A stretch of 64,000 nt of DNA from Cymbomonas tetramitiformis (Eukaryota; Chlorophyta; Pyramimonadophyceae; Pyramimonadales; Pyramimonadaceae), in the NCBI GenBank assembly GCA_001247695.2, contig LGRX02028690.1:62001-126000 (forward strand). The letters run 5' to 3'. The position numbers were made by a program, and so were the translations under genes. Every line of letters starts with the position of its first letter. The stretch's first letter is position 1. The notes under the pieces are model-generated. The model saw only the letters and a list, made by a program, of their open reading frames with translations. It made no database searches and was not told where the DNA came from. Positions 46,448 to 56,797 of the stretch are shown here, in pieces.

Positions 46448-48062
46448 ATGAGGGTTTCGAATTTTGACGAAGTACGACAAGCCATACAAACCGATGTATC
46501 TCTTATAACAGGCACGAAGAACTTGAACGTGAGCAATTACGTGCGCGAGGATGTAGTCGAGTTGAAATACTTCTAGGTTGCGAAACCAGTACGATGTATA
46601 TCACAATATTGAAAATTGTACGAGCATATTCTCACCGAAAACGATTTTGAAGTTTGAAGATCTTTTTAAAGAGCTAGATCGTTTTTTTCCTAATATATGT
46701 TCACGCAAGCACAATTTAACGTGGACAGAAGAGCTACGGAGAGTGTTGTACGATTTGAAAGATATATTTGGTCTCGACAACAAATACAAACAATCACCGG
46801 ACGATAAACGAAGAGACGTGTGGAAATTGCTTTCTGTGTTGAGAACTCCTTCAACGGGTTTTGCGGACGAAACCGACGTAGCGAGTGACGTCTTTTGTGT
46901 TCGTTTTTTTTATTTGGCTTATGAGGATGTTGAATTCACAAAAGAAACCTCAATCGACGAATTTTTCCGAGATATGGAAAGATACGTCGCATCAGCTCGT
47001 CCCCAAGATTTGGATTGCGCGGAAAAGCTTAACGTTTCCATCATCGCTTTGAGGTCTTTATGGAGGAGATCGATTGCGGATGGTAGATGGCCGATACACG
47101 ATTCGCTGTTTTTATGTGCAACGGAAACTTCCGGTGCGAACATTCCTACGGACAATGTCAGACAAGGATACGCGCGTATGATAAATGTGGTTCAAAGCGA
47201 CGGGTATACATCACAATTTTTGGATACCGTATCTTCATTAGCAACTCTCACGAGCGAGTTTAAATTTAAATACGGTCTCAAAGAATTGAACGCAACTTAC
47301 ATGCGTCAGTTTTTTCAAAATTTGTCGACGGTGCAACTTAAGAGCGAAATTGGAATTATGGTGTCTCATTATGTACGCTATATAACGCTTTTTTCTCCAT
47401 CAGGCGGCATACGCGAAGATCAGCATGATGAAACGGAACACATCATGAGCGTTATCGAAGAAAACTTCCCTCACATACGACGATTACGAAAAAGGAAAAG
47501 AAGTTTGATGCGTTTGCAGCAACGCGCTATTCGATCTGCGTTGATCACTCGTGTTCGCGTGATGTGTAACTTTGTCGTGTCTATGAACGAACGTAGCACT
47601 CTGCAGAGAGAATTAACATCCGACATAATCCAATGTTACACGGAGGAAGCGGACTTTATTGTCGCTTTTAGAAAGACTCGCTTGTATCAAATACACGAAC
47701 TGCACATTCAGCTAATGCGAGATGATGAGGAGGATGCATACGGTCATACGTCACCCATGCTTGGAGCTCCGAAATATCACATCATGACTCTTATGCAAAT
47801 GTATCAGCTGGAAGCTAGTAAAGTCGACAGCACAAAAAACTCGTTCATCGCTGGTGTTGATAGATACGTGGACGCGCTACGTTTGATGAAAGCAGCCAAA
47901 CACGCCGGATATTCTTCTTCCAGCAGTTATTGGAACATCTTCTTGCGATTCATGTGCGACAACATACAGCATTTACGCGAAGAGGACCATAAATCCATAG
48001 ATGTTGCGCATTTTAGTAAGATTTTTAGAGAGATTGGACGAATGTGCGTAATTGAAAAATAA
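46448..48062 (+). CDS. Uncharacterised helical protein (~494-537 aa) with N-terminal frame break
   Basis: The main frame is open from 46578, where the only early start is TTG. An upstream ATG at 46448 begins 42 codons (MRVSNFDEVRQAI...) ending in TAG at the junction. Dropping one base near 46569-46575 joins them. Helical, with a basic segment near residue 290 (RRLRKRKRSLMRLQQRAIR) that could bind nucleic acid. No domain is recognised. Confidence 0.55.
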
Positions 48063-48067
48063 ACGAG

Positions 48068-48289
48068 TTACACAAATTGAGATGTACTAAACATGTCAAA
48101 CATTTTATGAAGCGCAGCACGCCAATTGCACGTAACGAATACCAGACTTTTTTGATATGTATAGCGCGTTGTTGCTTGCTGAAGATGAAGAATATTAAAG
48201 TGTATTTTGTTATAATTAGATATATAAAGTAACATATCGTCGTATTGCAGTTTGCACATCCGCTTTTCGATAAACATGAAATTCGACAT
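48068..48289 (-). CDS. Small protein (73 aa), unrecognised
   Basis: ATG at 48289. It ends five bases from the convergent neighbour, the tight packing seen elsewhere here. The sequence is A+T-rich with no motif. Low confidence. Confidence 0.3.
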   Translation of the reverse strand: MSNFMFIEKRMCKLQYDDMLLYISNYNKIHFNILHLQQATTRYTYQKSLVFVTCNWRAALHKMFDMFSTSQFV

Positions 48290-48730
48290 TCATGTACACG
48301 GAAGAAACATGTAGCAGTAAATTTTAAAGCCTCGGTGGTTCTTGATGCCTAATCGGGTTATGCAATTCATAATCATAAGAGGGAGGTACATCATATAGAA
48401 TGGAATATGCACTAGCAGAATTACCGAATCTTAGTAGAAAAATGTGTGACGTATACCGACATATAACTAATATAGCTTTCTGAAATGTTATTTGCTAGAA
48501 ATATGCAGTACTTTTATTGCTGTCGCTATACGACAAAATCGCTACATATTTGATCAACAACAAAACGTATCATACGTACAAACAAATATACCATTTTTAA
48601 CTGAAATACTCAAAATACAAATGAACTTATCGATGCAAGAATGCGTCGTCAGAGCAAGTCGTACCACATTTTTATGAACGGCATACTATAGTAACGACGC
48701 ATCGCACAATAGTCGTGTGTCTGGTGAGTG
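48290..48730. other. Intergenic, nothing recognised
   Basis: 440 bp, A+T-rich. A 61-codon frame at 48492-48677 has no support. Confidence 0.4.
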
Positions 48731-51700
48731 TCACATGTTCGGATGTTGCGTGGGTTGAATGTTGCGCAGTACAACCACGTATCGAATCATAAAATCGTTG
48801 ATGTTTGAATTTGGAAGGTTGGTACCCGTCAGTTCTTCCTGATGCAAACTGCACACGTAGAACTTGCTACCATGATCGTACGTGTGCAAATAACTGATTA
48901 GCCAACTCGAAATGTTGACGACCGCAGCCTCATTTCCTGGGTCAGGGTCCGCGGATATTCGCTGTGGATTACGACGCACGTGTGCGATTAAATTTTCGCG
49001 TACAATTCTCAACATCGATGTCCAAATCTCTTGAAGTTCTTGATGTTGCGCGTGCGACTCTCTTATAGGCAGGCCGGGAAACTCCGTCTGTATATCGACG
49101 CCGGCGGCGGCATAAAGCAGGGGGCAGTACAACCACGAGTAAGTGACGTAATTTGCTTCCATGGGCGGCCAAGTGTTTAAGCGGTCGCACAGAACGTATC
49201 TGTTTTGAGGCAAACGGCGACGCTCCCGCGTGCACACTCCGCATGGACCTATATCTTCTGCTGAGGTGATGGGTCCTATATTTCGATTTGATCTCGCGTT
49301 ACTAGAATTCCCTAAGCCAGCAGCGTTGCGTTCGGACGTGATTTGCTCGTTATGGGATATGGAGGACACTCGGACAAGCAGGTGTTGCCGTATATCGGCG
49401 ACCGCGACGTCGATGGCACGATGCGCCGAAGTGTCTCTACCGCGATCCGGACGATGCCGATCTCCGTCGTAACCTCTCATGTCGGACTCTAAAAGGTTCA
49501 ACGCGAATGTGGTCCACGAGCCCCTGTCGCTCAGATGTGGAAACAGCTGTATACGGCTGTATTCGGGACGCAGCGAGGCTCGTTCCGCGAACCATCCAGC
49601 ACCGGCCGAGCTTCCTACGAGCGCGCTTACCGCCGCGTTCACACGATAATTCATTAAACGATGAATGGATCGGTGAAAGACAGTGATACGATCCTGCAAA
49701 GATCGAGTTGGCCTCGGCTGTTCGTTGTACGGGTGCGATTCGTACGGCTCGAACTGCGGTCGTCCGGTAGCAGGATTTTGCATGGCGAGGATGAAATGAA
49801 AGAGAGTGAGCGCATCATGCTGATCGAACTCGATCGCCAGTGCTCGAGCGTGTTGACGCATATACTGATTGACTCGTGTGCGCGCGTTCAAATTTTCTAA
49901 CGGTTCCATGTAATAGTTTCGGTCCATACGATCCGGCTGACTACGCGTTATCGGCACGCGTAGCTCGTCAAACTGCAAACGGGCGGCCGCCAAATACTGG
50001 TCGTCTCGTAGCGGCTGACTGAGGTCGTCGACGGTCGGAATGCTTGACGATTCTCGAGTGCTCGCGGATGAGTGGGATTGGAAGTTGTTGATCAAATTTG
50101 TGCGATTGCGCCGAGCGACTTGCGACTCGACCATGCGTGGTTCGATCAGGAAGCCCAGATTGATCGGACCCCCGCGGTTGTTGTTGCGCATAACGTCGAG
50201 ATGCGATATACGTCCAACCGTATTCTCTTCAGGATCGTTAACGTCTCGCAATAGGTTATACCTAGCCGCGAAGGCTTGGTTTGTATGCAGAATTGCTCGC
50301 CGTCTTGGATGCGTTCCGAGGCGAAGGTTGGTACCGTTCGCGATGTTCCTGGCAGCGGGTCGAACGGGTATGGCCCCTTCGTGCCTCCATTCGACGCTGA
50401 GTCCGGGTCGTCCTCTGATGTCGTCCAAGGCCTGATCTATGGCTCGAGACGACGGCTTGAAGAGCGGACCTCGAACCGTGGTGTCATTCTCATCTGCAAA
50501 TTCTTGACCTGCACCCCGAAAGAATTTTAGTTTGTACACTACCGAAAGTGTACATATAAAAAATGTTTGAAGTGCGCACCTTGTCCGTGCCACATTCGAC
50601 GATGGGTTTCGTATATTCCCACGCACATGCGTGTTATCGCGAATTCCGGGGATCGCACGTCCTCTGTGCACATCATCTCCGGCATATCGTGCGATCGATC
50701 GTTAAAGGGATGCTGACCAAAGAGAAATCGCTGCGCGTACGGGTTGGGTCGGTTACCGACCAAAGACACGTTGTGAGGCTGAAACAAGAAGTGGCGCTCG
50801 TCCATGTAGTGAGTGGTGTGCTCCCGTACGGACTGCGCTGGGATAGTAAGCACGCGCTGAAATAGTCTCATCTGATAACGAACCGTGAGGTCGACGCGCA
50901 GCAAGGCGACGTACGCAACTTTTTCAAACTGTCGCTCATCTCGATTCGTTCCGACCGGAACGGGAAGCCTTTGCAGAGGTCGATCCGTGTAATCCGTTCG
51001 ACGCGTAGAGTACACAATCATGCAGTGCGTGGGAAGAACGCCAACGCAGGCGTAGTAGGTGAACGCGTTAGCCAGGCATTGACGCATGGTGCGCATATCC
51101 AAAATTCGCGATGTCGATTTGGTAGCTTCCATGAGCATCTTGTACTCTACCATAACGATACGTCCTTCCGAAACGGCCTCGTGATTTCTCGATGGTTGCC
51201 ACGCGGCGTGAATGACGGCGTCCGCTCGTGTTTCATAAAATAGCGGAGGTCCGAATTTGTACCGATCGACGTGGAATGTCGCGTAAGGGTTGTAGACGGG
51301 GTACTCGGTACCTGCAAAGGACCATTTGACGTGTCCTCGAAGAGGTCGTGACGCGTCACGAAGCACATCCTCAAATATAAGATGGCCATGATCATGCATG
51401 AATCCCTCGACGGCGCCCATCGTGTTAGCGGCAAAAACGTGACACAGAGTTTCCAAAGTGCCCTCAGCTCTCGTTTCCTGGTCGTCCGCGTTGCGACCTC
51501 TTCCCGGGGTCGGAGGAGCGGTAGCGATCGCGAGCTGTCGTGGTATTGATGGGAATGCGTCGCGAAAGTATTGACCGAGAACGATCCAATACCCTTCGGG
51601 CGAAACGCGAAACTGAGAGGCAAAATGTGGAACGCAAAACGTCGATCGATGCAGCCGAGTGGCGATCGTGTCGCTTTGACGATTTCTCGCGGCCTGTCTC

Positions 51701-53241
51701 AGCGGATTGTTGTATCTCTGCGATACTGGAAGCAACGAACGTATCATCGCCATCTCGTGCGCGCGTGATCCCGCCCATGTGTACAGAGCGGATCGTATCG
51801 CGTTTCGCACACCCCGCGTGTTGCGTTGAATAAAGTCTAAAGGTCCGTTACGAGCGTTTAGGGCGTCGGTGACGTAATTATCTAGGACGTCCTGTTGAAA
51901 ATAGGCGTCCTCTCCTACCTCGTCGTAGTTAGCGCGATCCGCGGGTACAGCGCCTCGCTGTTCGGTGCTGGGTTGTCCTCTGCTGCTGGCTCGATTTAGG
52001 CTGTCCGCGTGATTTCGTTCGTTCTCATCATCGAGCACTCGATTGTTTCTATCGGACGGAGCGGCAACGCGAGTTACTCGCATAGTGTGCACTAGAAGTT
52101 CATCTCGCAGCTGTATGTCGACACCGGGCTGCTGATCGACATCTCGCCGCTTCGCGGTAAAAAAATTCAGCGCGGGCGCCTTGCGAAAGGCGCGAAACTG
52201 TCGTGTGGAACCTCTGCCCACTCGAACCGCCGACCATCCGAAAGTGCACGTTGCGGGAAAGCAACCACCGTAAAGACCTTGCGCTTCCAATATCTCCCTG
52301 GACGTCGCGGAGTCCCTCGAGGTGGCGAGTCTCGCTCTTGCATCGACGACCAACATACCTTCGATTTCGGGAGCGAAGGTACGCTTCGCTGCTTCCATCG
52401 ACGCGGTCATACGTGCGACGGCCTCCTCCTTGGACACGGAAACCGGAGGTGCGAAGTGTCCGCTAGGGGCCGGCGTGTGGTTCGCCTGCGGCGCCTGGTC
52501 TTCCGATAACGAGTTAATGTATGCCACGTAATCTCCGTGGCCCCAATCGGACAAGCCGAAATCCGATCTGCGCGAGTGAAGACTGTCCATTATGGCGAAG
52601 GCCACGATCCATCTCATGTTGACCGCAAACTGACCTAGATTTATCGGCAGCAGGCCACGACGACGGCTAAAAAGGTAACGAAAGCAAAGGTGACGATAAG
52701 CGTTATATCGACTGCAACGAAGACCCAAAAAAACGCCATTCGATGCGACCTTATGAATCCACCGTAACTCGTTGTGACGCGTGGGATTGTTGAGATTCCA
52801 TCGTTGATGAAATAGGTCGGTATGTATCATCAGACGCGTGTGAGCGGAACGATCGTCGTAGCGCAAAACGTTGTACGTAAAGTTGGCCTCGGTATTATAA
52901 TGATGAAAACAACCGAAATCGACGTGCACCTTAAAATTGGTCGTCACTTTGATGATTCGTCCAATATACCCGCCATCGACAACACAGTATCTTCCGACCG
53001 TACGATTCATTTCACCTGCGGTGGTCGGCCACGTTTCAAAATATTCTCCCAGCGGCTCTGGAGAGCCGTCCTCTCGTTCCTCCATCTCCATATGAAGCAG
53101 ATCAAAAATATCATCGGCGTGTCTCTGGACTGTGAATACGCTTTCGTTGTTATCTCTGGCATCGCTTACGCGTTCGCGCGGTCTACTGTTGCCACGATCA
53201 ACTTCGCGTCTGATGCGAGACATATCTTCTTCTTTGTTCAA
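48731..53241 (-). CDS. Large protein with PD-(D/E)XK nuclease-like domain, two exons (1,479 aa)
   Basis: Exons 53241-50580 and 50508-48731 on the minus strand. Splicing CAAG|GTGCGC to GTGCAG|GTC restores frame at a shared glycine. Around residues 674-721 a PD-(D/E)XK signature can be seen: D in ETRADAVIH, E-x-K in MVEYKM, then QCLANAFTYY as the downstream helix. This fits a restriction-like or viral DNA-processing nuclease. Flanking regions of several hundred residues are not recognised. The C-terminal part has Cys pairs (GPCGVCTRERR, VLCDR, FYVCSLHQEE) that may bind zinc. It starts 31 bp after the end of the portal-like gene, suggesting a virion-assembly block. The nuclease call is inference. 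Confidence 0.65.
50509..50579 (-). other. Short spliceosomal intron, 71 nt
   Basis: Minus-strand CAAG|GTGCGC donor and GGGGTGCAG|GTC acceptor. It joins a 2,662-nt and a 1,778-nt exon (sum divisible by three). Confidence 0.85.
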
Positions 53242-53272
53242 ACCGAAATTTACATTTATATAATACTGCGAT

Positions 53273-54499
53273 CTACTGAACGTTAAGCCACGGATCCTTT
53301 GTCATCAAGGTGATGAGGTTTTCCTCACATATGCGAGGCACGATACACTCGGTCTTTGGGAACAAAGGAGCGTAGCATACATTCCAGACGTCTCGCAAAA
53401 GAGATTGTACCATCGCTCGCATCATGTGTATCCTTTGCGGATCCATCTCACCAACATCTTTGCTGCGTTTTTGACTCGAGGTCGTGTCTTGTCTGACATT
53501 TCCTCGATTAATTTCCTCTTTAAAGCCGAATGCACGACGAATAGCCGTATCGCAGTTGCTTTGCAGGGCCGTGAGATCGCCTCTGGCTCCGGGTAAGGGT
53601 GTGGATGCGACGTCGGCATCCATCGGAAGCGGCACAAATCGTGGAAGATTGTCCCACCCTTGCAGGACGTCGGGTACCTGATACATGTCGGGCGGCATGC
53701 GGACTTCAGGTACATCGGATATGTTTTCTCGATTCTCCGTATTCTTTTTGCTCTGCAAGGCCGAATCCATTCGATCTCGTAAGTGCATGTTCTCCATCAC
53801 CAACATCGCACGTTCGTCGCTAGTCGTATCTATGTCATTCGACAGAAACCGTTCATCGAACGCCTGATCGGTTTTGCGTTTAGTCAGCACGCTTGGCATA
53901 CTTCTGGCTCGCTCCGAGTACATCGCAGAATGTTCTATGTTCTGCGTCAGGCTTATTTGGTAATAAAGACTGCGCATCACGCTGCGTATCTCTCCCGTTC
54001 GCGGATCGGGATCGTCATCTCCGTAATAGTACGTCACCATACGTTGGTCACCGGCGACCTCATCATCGGCACTTTTAAGAAACCACAAATGTTGTTTATC
54101 CTTGCGTAGCGTGGAAACTATCGATTCGGGATTATTTTTTCTTTTAATGACATACAACGTACTTTCGTCGATCGGAACGGTACATGGAAAAGGATATAAG
54201 ATACCCTTTTGCGCTTTTTGTACACGATAAATCACGAAGCCTTGTACGAAAAGCTGATCGACGGCTTTGACGATAAATTTTCCCAACTTTCGCATAGTGT
54301 ATTCTTGAAAATTCGGATTAGAGTTCAACTCTTCAAGATTGATACCTTGAAAATACCAAAAACGCGTGTACAAGCTATCCATAATCAAGGTTCGACAGCA
54401 GCGAACGCAATGATTACAAAAGTAAAGGCGTTCCAGGTTGATGATCGTGCGCGAGTCTATAATAATATCGTCGTCGTTGTCCTTGAGCGTGTTCGACAT
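53273..54499 (-). CDS. Portal-like protein (408 aa)
   Basis: ATG at 54499. The central part resembles tailed-phage/herpes-type portals: a helix and strand with FIVKAVDQLFVQGFVIYRV, a strand/turn LYPFPCTVPIDESTLYVIK, then a YYYGDDDPDPRTGEIRS turn followed by a long helical region (QISLTQNIEHSAMYSERARS). The N-terminal CNHCVRCCRTLIMDSLY and the charged C-terminal third fit portal wing and crown variation only loosely. In HK97-type viruses the portal is the DNA-entry channel of the capsid. Position beside the capsid-like gene supports it. Not certain; a tegument or unknown protein is possible. Confidence 0.45.
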   Translation of the reverse strand: MSNTLKDNDDDIIIDSRTIINLERLYFCNHCVRCCRTLIMDSLYTRFWYFQGINLEELNSNPNFQEYTMRKLGKFIVKAVDQLFVQGFVIYRVQKAQKGILYPFPCTVPIDESTLYVIKRKNNPESIVSTLRKDKQHLWFLKSADDEVAGDQRMVTYYYGDDDPDPRTGEIRSVMRSLYYQISLTQNIEHSAMYSERARSMPSVLTKRKTDQAFDERFLSNDIDTTSDERAMLVMENMHLRDRMDSALQSKKNTENRENISDVPEVRMPPDMYQVPDVLQGWDNLPRFVPLPMDADVASTPLPGARGDLTALQSNCDTAIRRAFGFKEEINRGNVRQDTTSSQKRSKDVGEMDPQRIHMMRAMVQSLLRDVWNVCYAPLFPKTECIVPRICEENLITLMTKDPWLNVQ

Positions 54500-54525
54500 G
54501 ATAAATGAGATTCAGATAAAATTGA

Positions 54526-54535
54526 TATATATATA
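54526..54535. promoter_or_regulatory. Palindromic TATATATATA box between divergent genes
   Basis: Between ATG 54499 (minus) and ATG 54575 (plus), a gap of only 75 bp. A single self-complementary box may drive both genes. Confidence 0.5.
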
Positions 54536-54574
54536 CGATTGTATTTTCTTAAAAAAATATACCGCTTCGCGCTT

Positions 54575-55525
54575 ATGAGTGTATCGGAAACATGGTCTTG
54601 GGAAGACGCCTTTCCGCAAGTGTTTCAGCCGAGCACCCTGGATCTGGCAGACCATCCCGGACGCGCTCTGAAGCGATTGCACTCCTCCGGTCTTCACACC
54701 TTCTATCTGCAGATTTTGGAAGAGAACGCACACGAGAAAATGCTATGCGTGTGTCGTTTTCCTCGCATATCCGGTAGCGAATACGCAGAGGAACCAACGC
54801 ACGTCAGACCTTCGGAAATCCTCACGATGATACGTGAGCGGTATAAAACACCGGTCGTAGTTTATGTGCATGGAAACGCCGAGAGCGTTCACACATCTTT
54901 CGCTGCCTGCGATTTCGTCGTGAATCAAATAGACGCCATTTATGTTTCGTTCGAGTGGCGAGGTTACGGTATGGAAGGAAGCAAGCGACCCCGTTTCAAA
55001 GCACAAAGCGACCGTTGCGGATATCTCGTGCGATTCGTACTCTCCGATCGATTACAATCGGCGCATAGAAACCCGGTGTACCTTTTAGGATACTCTCTTG
55101 GTTGCGCTGTACTGTTAGATGCTGTAGAGCGAATACGTTCGGAATCTCGCAACAGCTGCGATCAAGATTTAGCCTGCCGTCTGGTTATTACGATCCTTCT
55201 AGCACCTTTTCTTTCCGCGGCGGCTTTGGTCATTTCGCCCGCCTTTTTAACAGACGTGGTGACGCACATCTTCCGACCCATGAACAACGCGAGAGCGATA
55301 CGCTCGCTCAGGTCGGACGTGCTAGTGGTTCACGGCATGAACGACGACGTGATTCCGTCCAATCATTCCCCTAAGTTGTTGGAAATCTTTAAGAGCTCTG
55401 TGATGAATCTGCCGCATCGCTCTAAACTTGTTTTGCTTAAGGACGCGACACACAACACTCTTTTGACAAGAAGCAACGGTTCACGCGTGGCAAACAGTTT
55501 GCGCGAATTCATGGCTGGTCGTTGA
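54575..55525 (+). CDS. Alpha/beta hydrolase, ABHD13/17-like (316 aa)
   Basis: ATG 54575 is preferred over a TTG twelve codons upstream. It has the family order: oxyanion YVHGNAES (about residue 98), nucleophile elbow GYSLGC (Ser about 172), acid loop VVHGMNDDVIP (about 256) and histidine in ATHNTLL (about 292). ABHD17-type enzymes remove palmitate from proteins; other members are lipases or esterases. The substrate here is unknown. Its 3' end overlaps the convergent small membrane gene by 17 bp. Confidence 0.8.
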   Translation: MSVSETWSWEDAFPQVFQPSTLDLADHPGRALKRLHSSGLHTFYLQILEENAHEKMLCVCRFPRISGSEYAEEPTHVRPSEILTMIRERYKTPVVVYVHGNAESVHTSFAACDFVVNQIDAIYVSFEWRGYGMEGSKRPRFKAQSDRCGYLVRFVLSDRLQSAHRNPVYLLGYSLGCAVLLDAVERIRSESRNSCDQDLACRLVITILLAPFLSAAALVISPAFLTDVVTHIFRPMNNARAIRSLRSDVLVVHGMNDDVIPSNHSPKLLEIFKSSVMNLPHRSKLVLLKDATHNTLLTRSNGSRVANSLREFMAGR

Positions 55526-56017
55526 ATCGTCTTCGTGTCGCACCAAAATCCGCGGGATCCTCCCAACGCATATCCGTGAGTAGCGACCTCCTCGAGATCT
55601 GACCGCGCGACAACGGCGGCGAGCAAGCGTTCGTCTCGCAAAATAGAGGTCGGCGCAATGGACTGACTTCGGGGGATGTCTTGCGCCTGTATAGCTGCTC
55701 CGGAGACACTCTGGGTATCAACATGCCTGTCACGTTCATATAAGCCGCGACGTCGTCACCGTCCTGAACCGCAATGCTGGTTGACGGCGAAATCAAGCCG
55801 CGCTCCGCATCGTGTATTATGGTGGGCAACGATACGCGAGCTCGTAAATCAATATCGGCTTCTTGAGACGCATACGTGATTATGTTGTCCGATTGCAATC
55901 TTACCTTTCGATACTTCAGAAAAAAAAAAATCCGCATGCAAAGAAGAGTAAGAACGTAGTGAAGGCCGAAATTCGTAGGCTGGCTTCAAATCCGAACTTA
56001 GTGTCGTCGTTCGACAT
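55509..56017 (-). CDS. Small single-pass membrane protein with a T11 frame break (~169 aa)
   Basis: ATG at 56017 begins a short polar N-terminus and a transmembrane segment (FTTFLLFFACGFFFF, about residues 19-33) encoded in part by a T11 run on the minus strand (plus-strand A11 at 55920-55930). One more T is needed to join the open C-terminal frame (LKYRKVRLQSD...), which has acidic and Ser/Arg-rich regions. Without it the first frame stops at once. Homopolymer miscount is likely. Function unknown. Confidence 0.55.
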
Positions 56018-56052
56018 AATGGTCGGCGCTCTTGATTAATTCGTGAAACCTG

Positions 56053-56062
56053 TATATATATA
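56053..56062. promoter_or_regulatory. Palindromic TATATATATA box, divergent
   Basis: 36 bp upstream of the minus ATG (56017) and 60 bp upstream of the capsid-like ATG (56122). It probably serves both. Confidence 0.5.
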
Positions 56063-56121
56063 CGCGCTTAAAGTAGTCAATATTCAAAAGCGTCCGTGCC
56101 GAAGTTTTTTGCTTTCTCGAC

Positions 56122-56370
56122 ATGGCAACCGCGGCTCCGGGTGCATACGTTGGAACCGGTAGCGATGTGGGCACGGCCCGAGCTCATGGTACCGATAATC
56201 GACAGATCGCCACAGGCGATGGGCCGGGATTGGGACGCTTCGAACCCTATTTCGGCGAAAATCCTAAGCCTTACATGCTTTCGCCGTACGACTCCTTCGG
56301 TCGGGAAAATTTTGCGCTGCCGGAGGCTTATCTCGGATACTCGCCGTACATGACCAACGTCATGATCAAT
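56122..56370 (+). pseudogene. HK97-type major-capsid-like gene, 5' fragment
   Basis: ATG 56122; 83 codons run to the insertion point of an LTR element. The last five bases before the LTR (TCAAT) are repeated after it, and the codon phase resumes exactly on the other side at 59570. The fragment is Gly/Pro-rich, fitting an N-terminal capsid arm. The identity rests on the downstream part. The interruption should prevent production of the full protein from this copy unless the element is spliced out. Confidence 0.6.
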
Positions 56371-56602
56371 TGCTGGACTTTAGGTTCAGGGTTATTATTA
56401 TGGGCTCTGATAGCCCCTAGCCTGACCTGTCTCTGATCGGAACCGTGACTCCGCTAGTAGCTAGGATGACAGTACAGTAGTACTGTACTGTCAGTCATCA
56501 CTTCGTATTATCCGGGTTTCCGAGATGCATGATAAAAGCACTCGGCCGGACTGATTATGGGAGCTTAGCCAGTTTTACCCGAGCGGAACACCTGTTCTCG
56601 CA
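56371..56602 (+). repeat. 5' LTR (232 bp)
   Basis: TG...CA ends. It contains a palindrome at 56468-56492 with 12-bp arms around a single G. It differs from the 3' LTR mainly by a 3-bp length change in that palindrome, implying a recent insertion. Confidence 0.9.
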
Positions 56603-56797
56603 GGTTATGCGCGTCACCACTTCCCTAGTAATTCTGATGGCACAGCGCCTAGCTGTTGCCATGTTTGGCTGAGTTTTGACACGGAGATGGGGTGGGCGCC
56701 CCCTTAGGCAGTAGTTCGTCTTTTCGCGGTATGGCCTTCTTTTGAAGTGGAGATCAGTTTTACGGAACATTTATCGGCAGCAGTATCGTCGCTCGCT

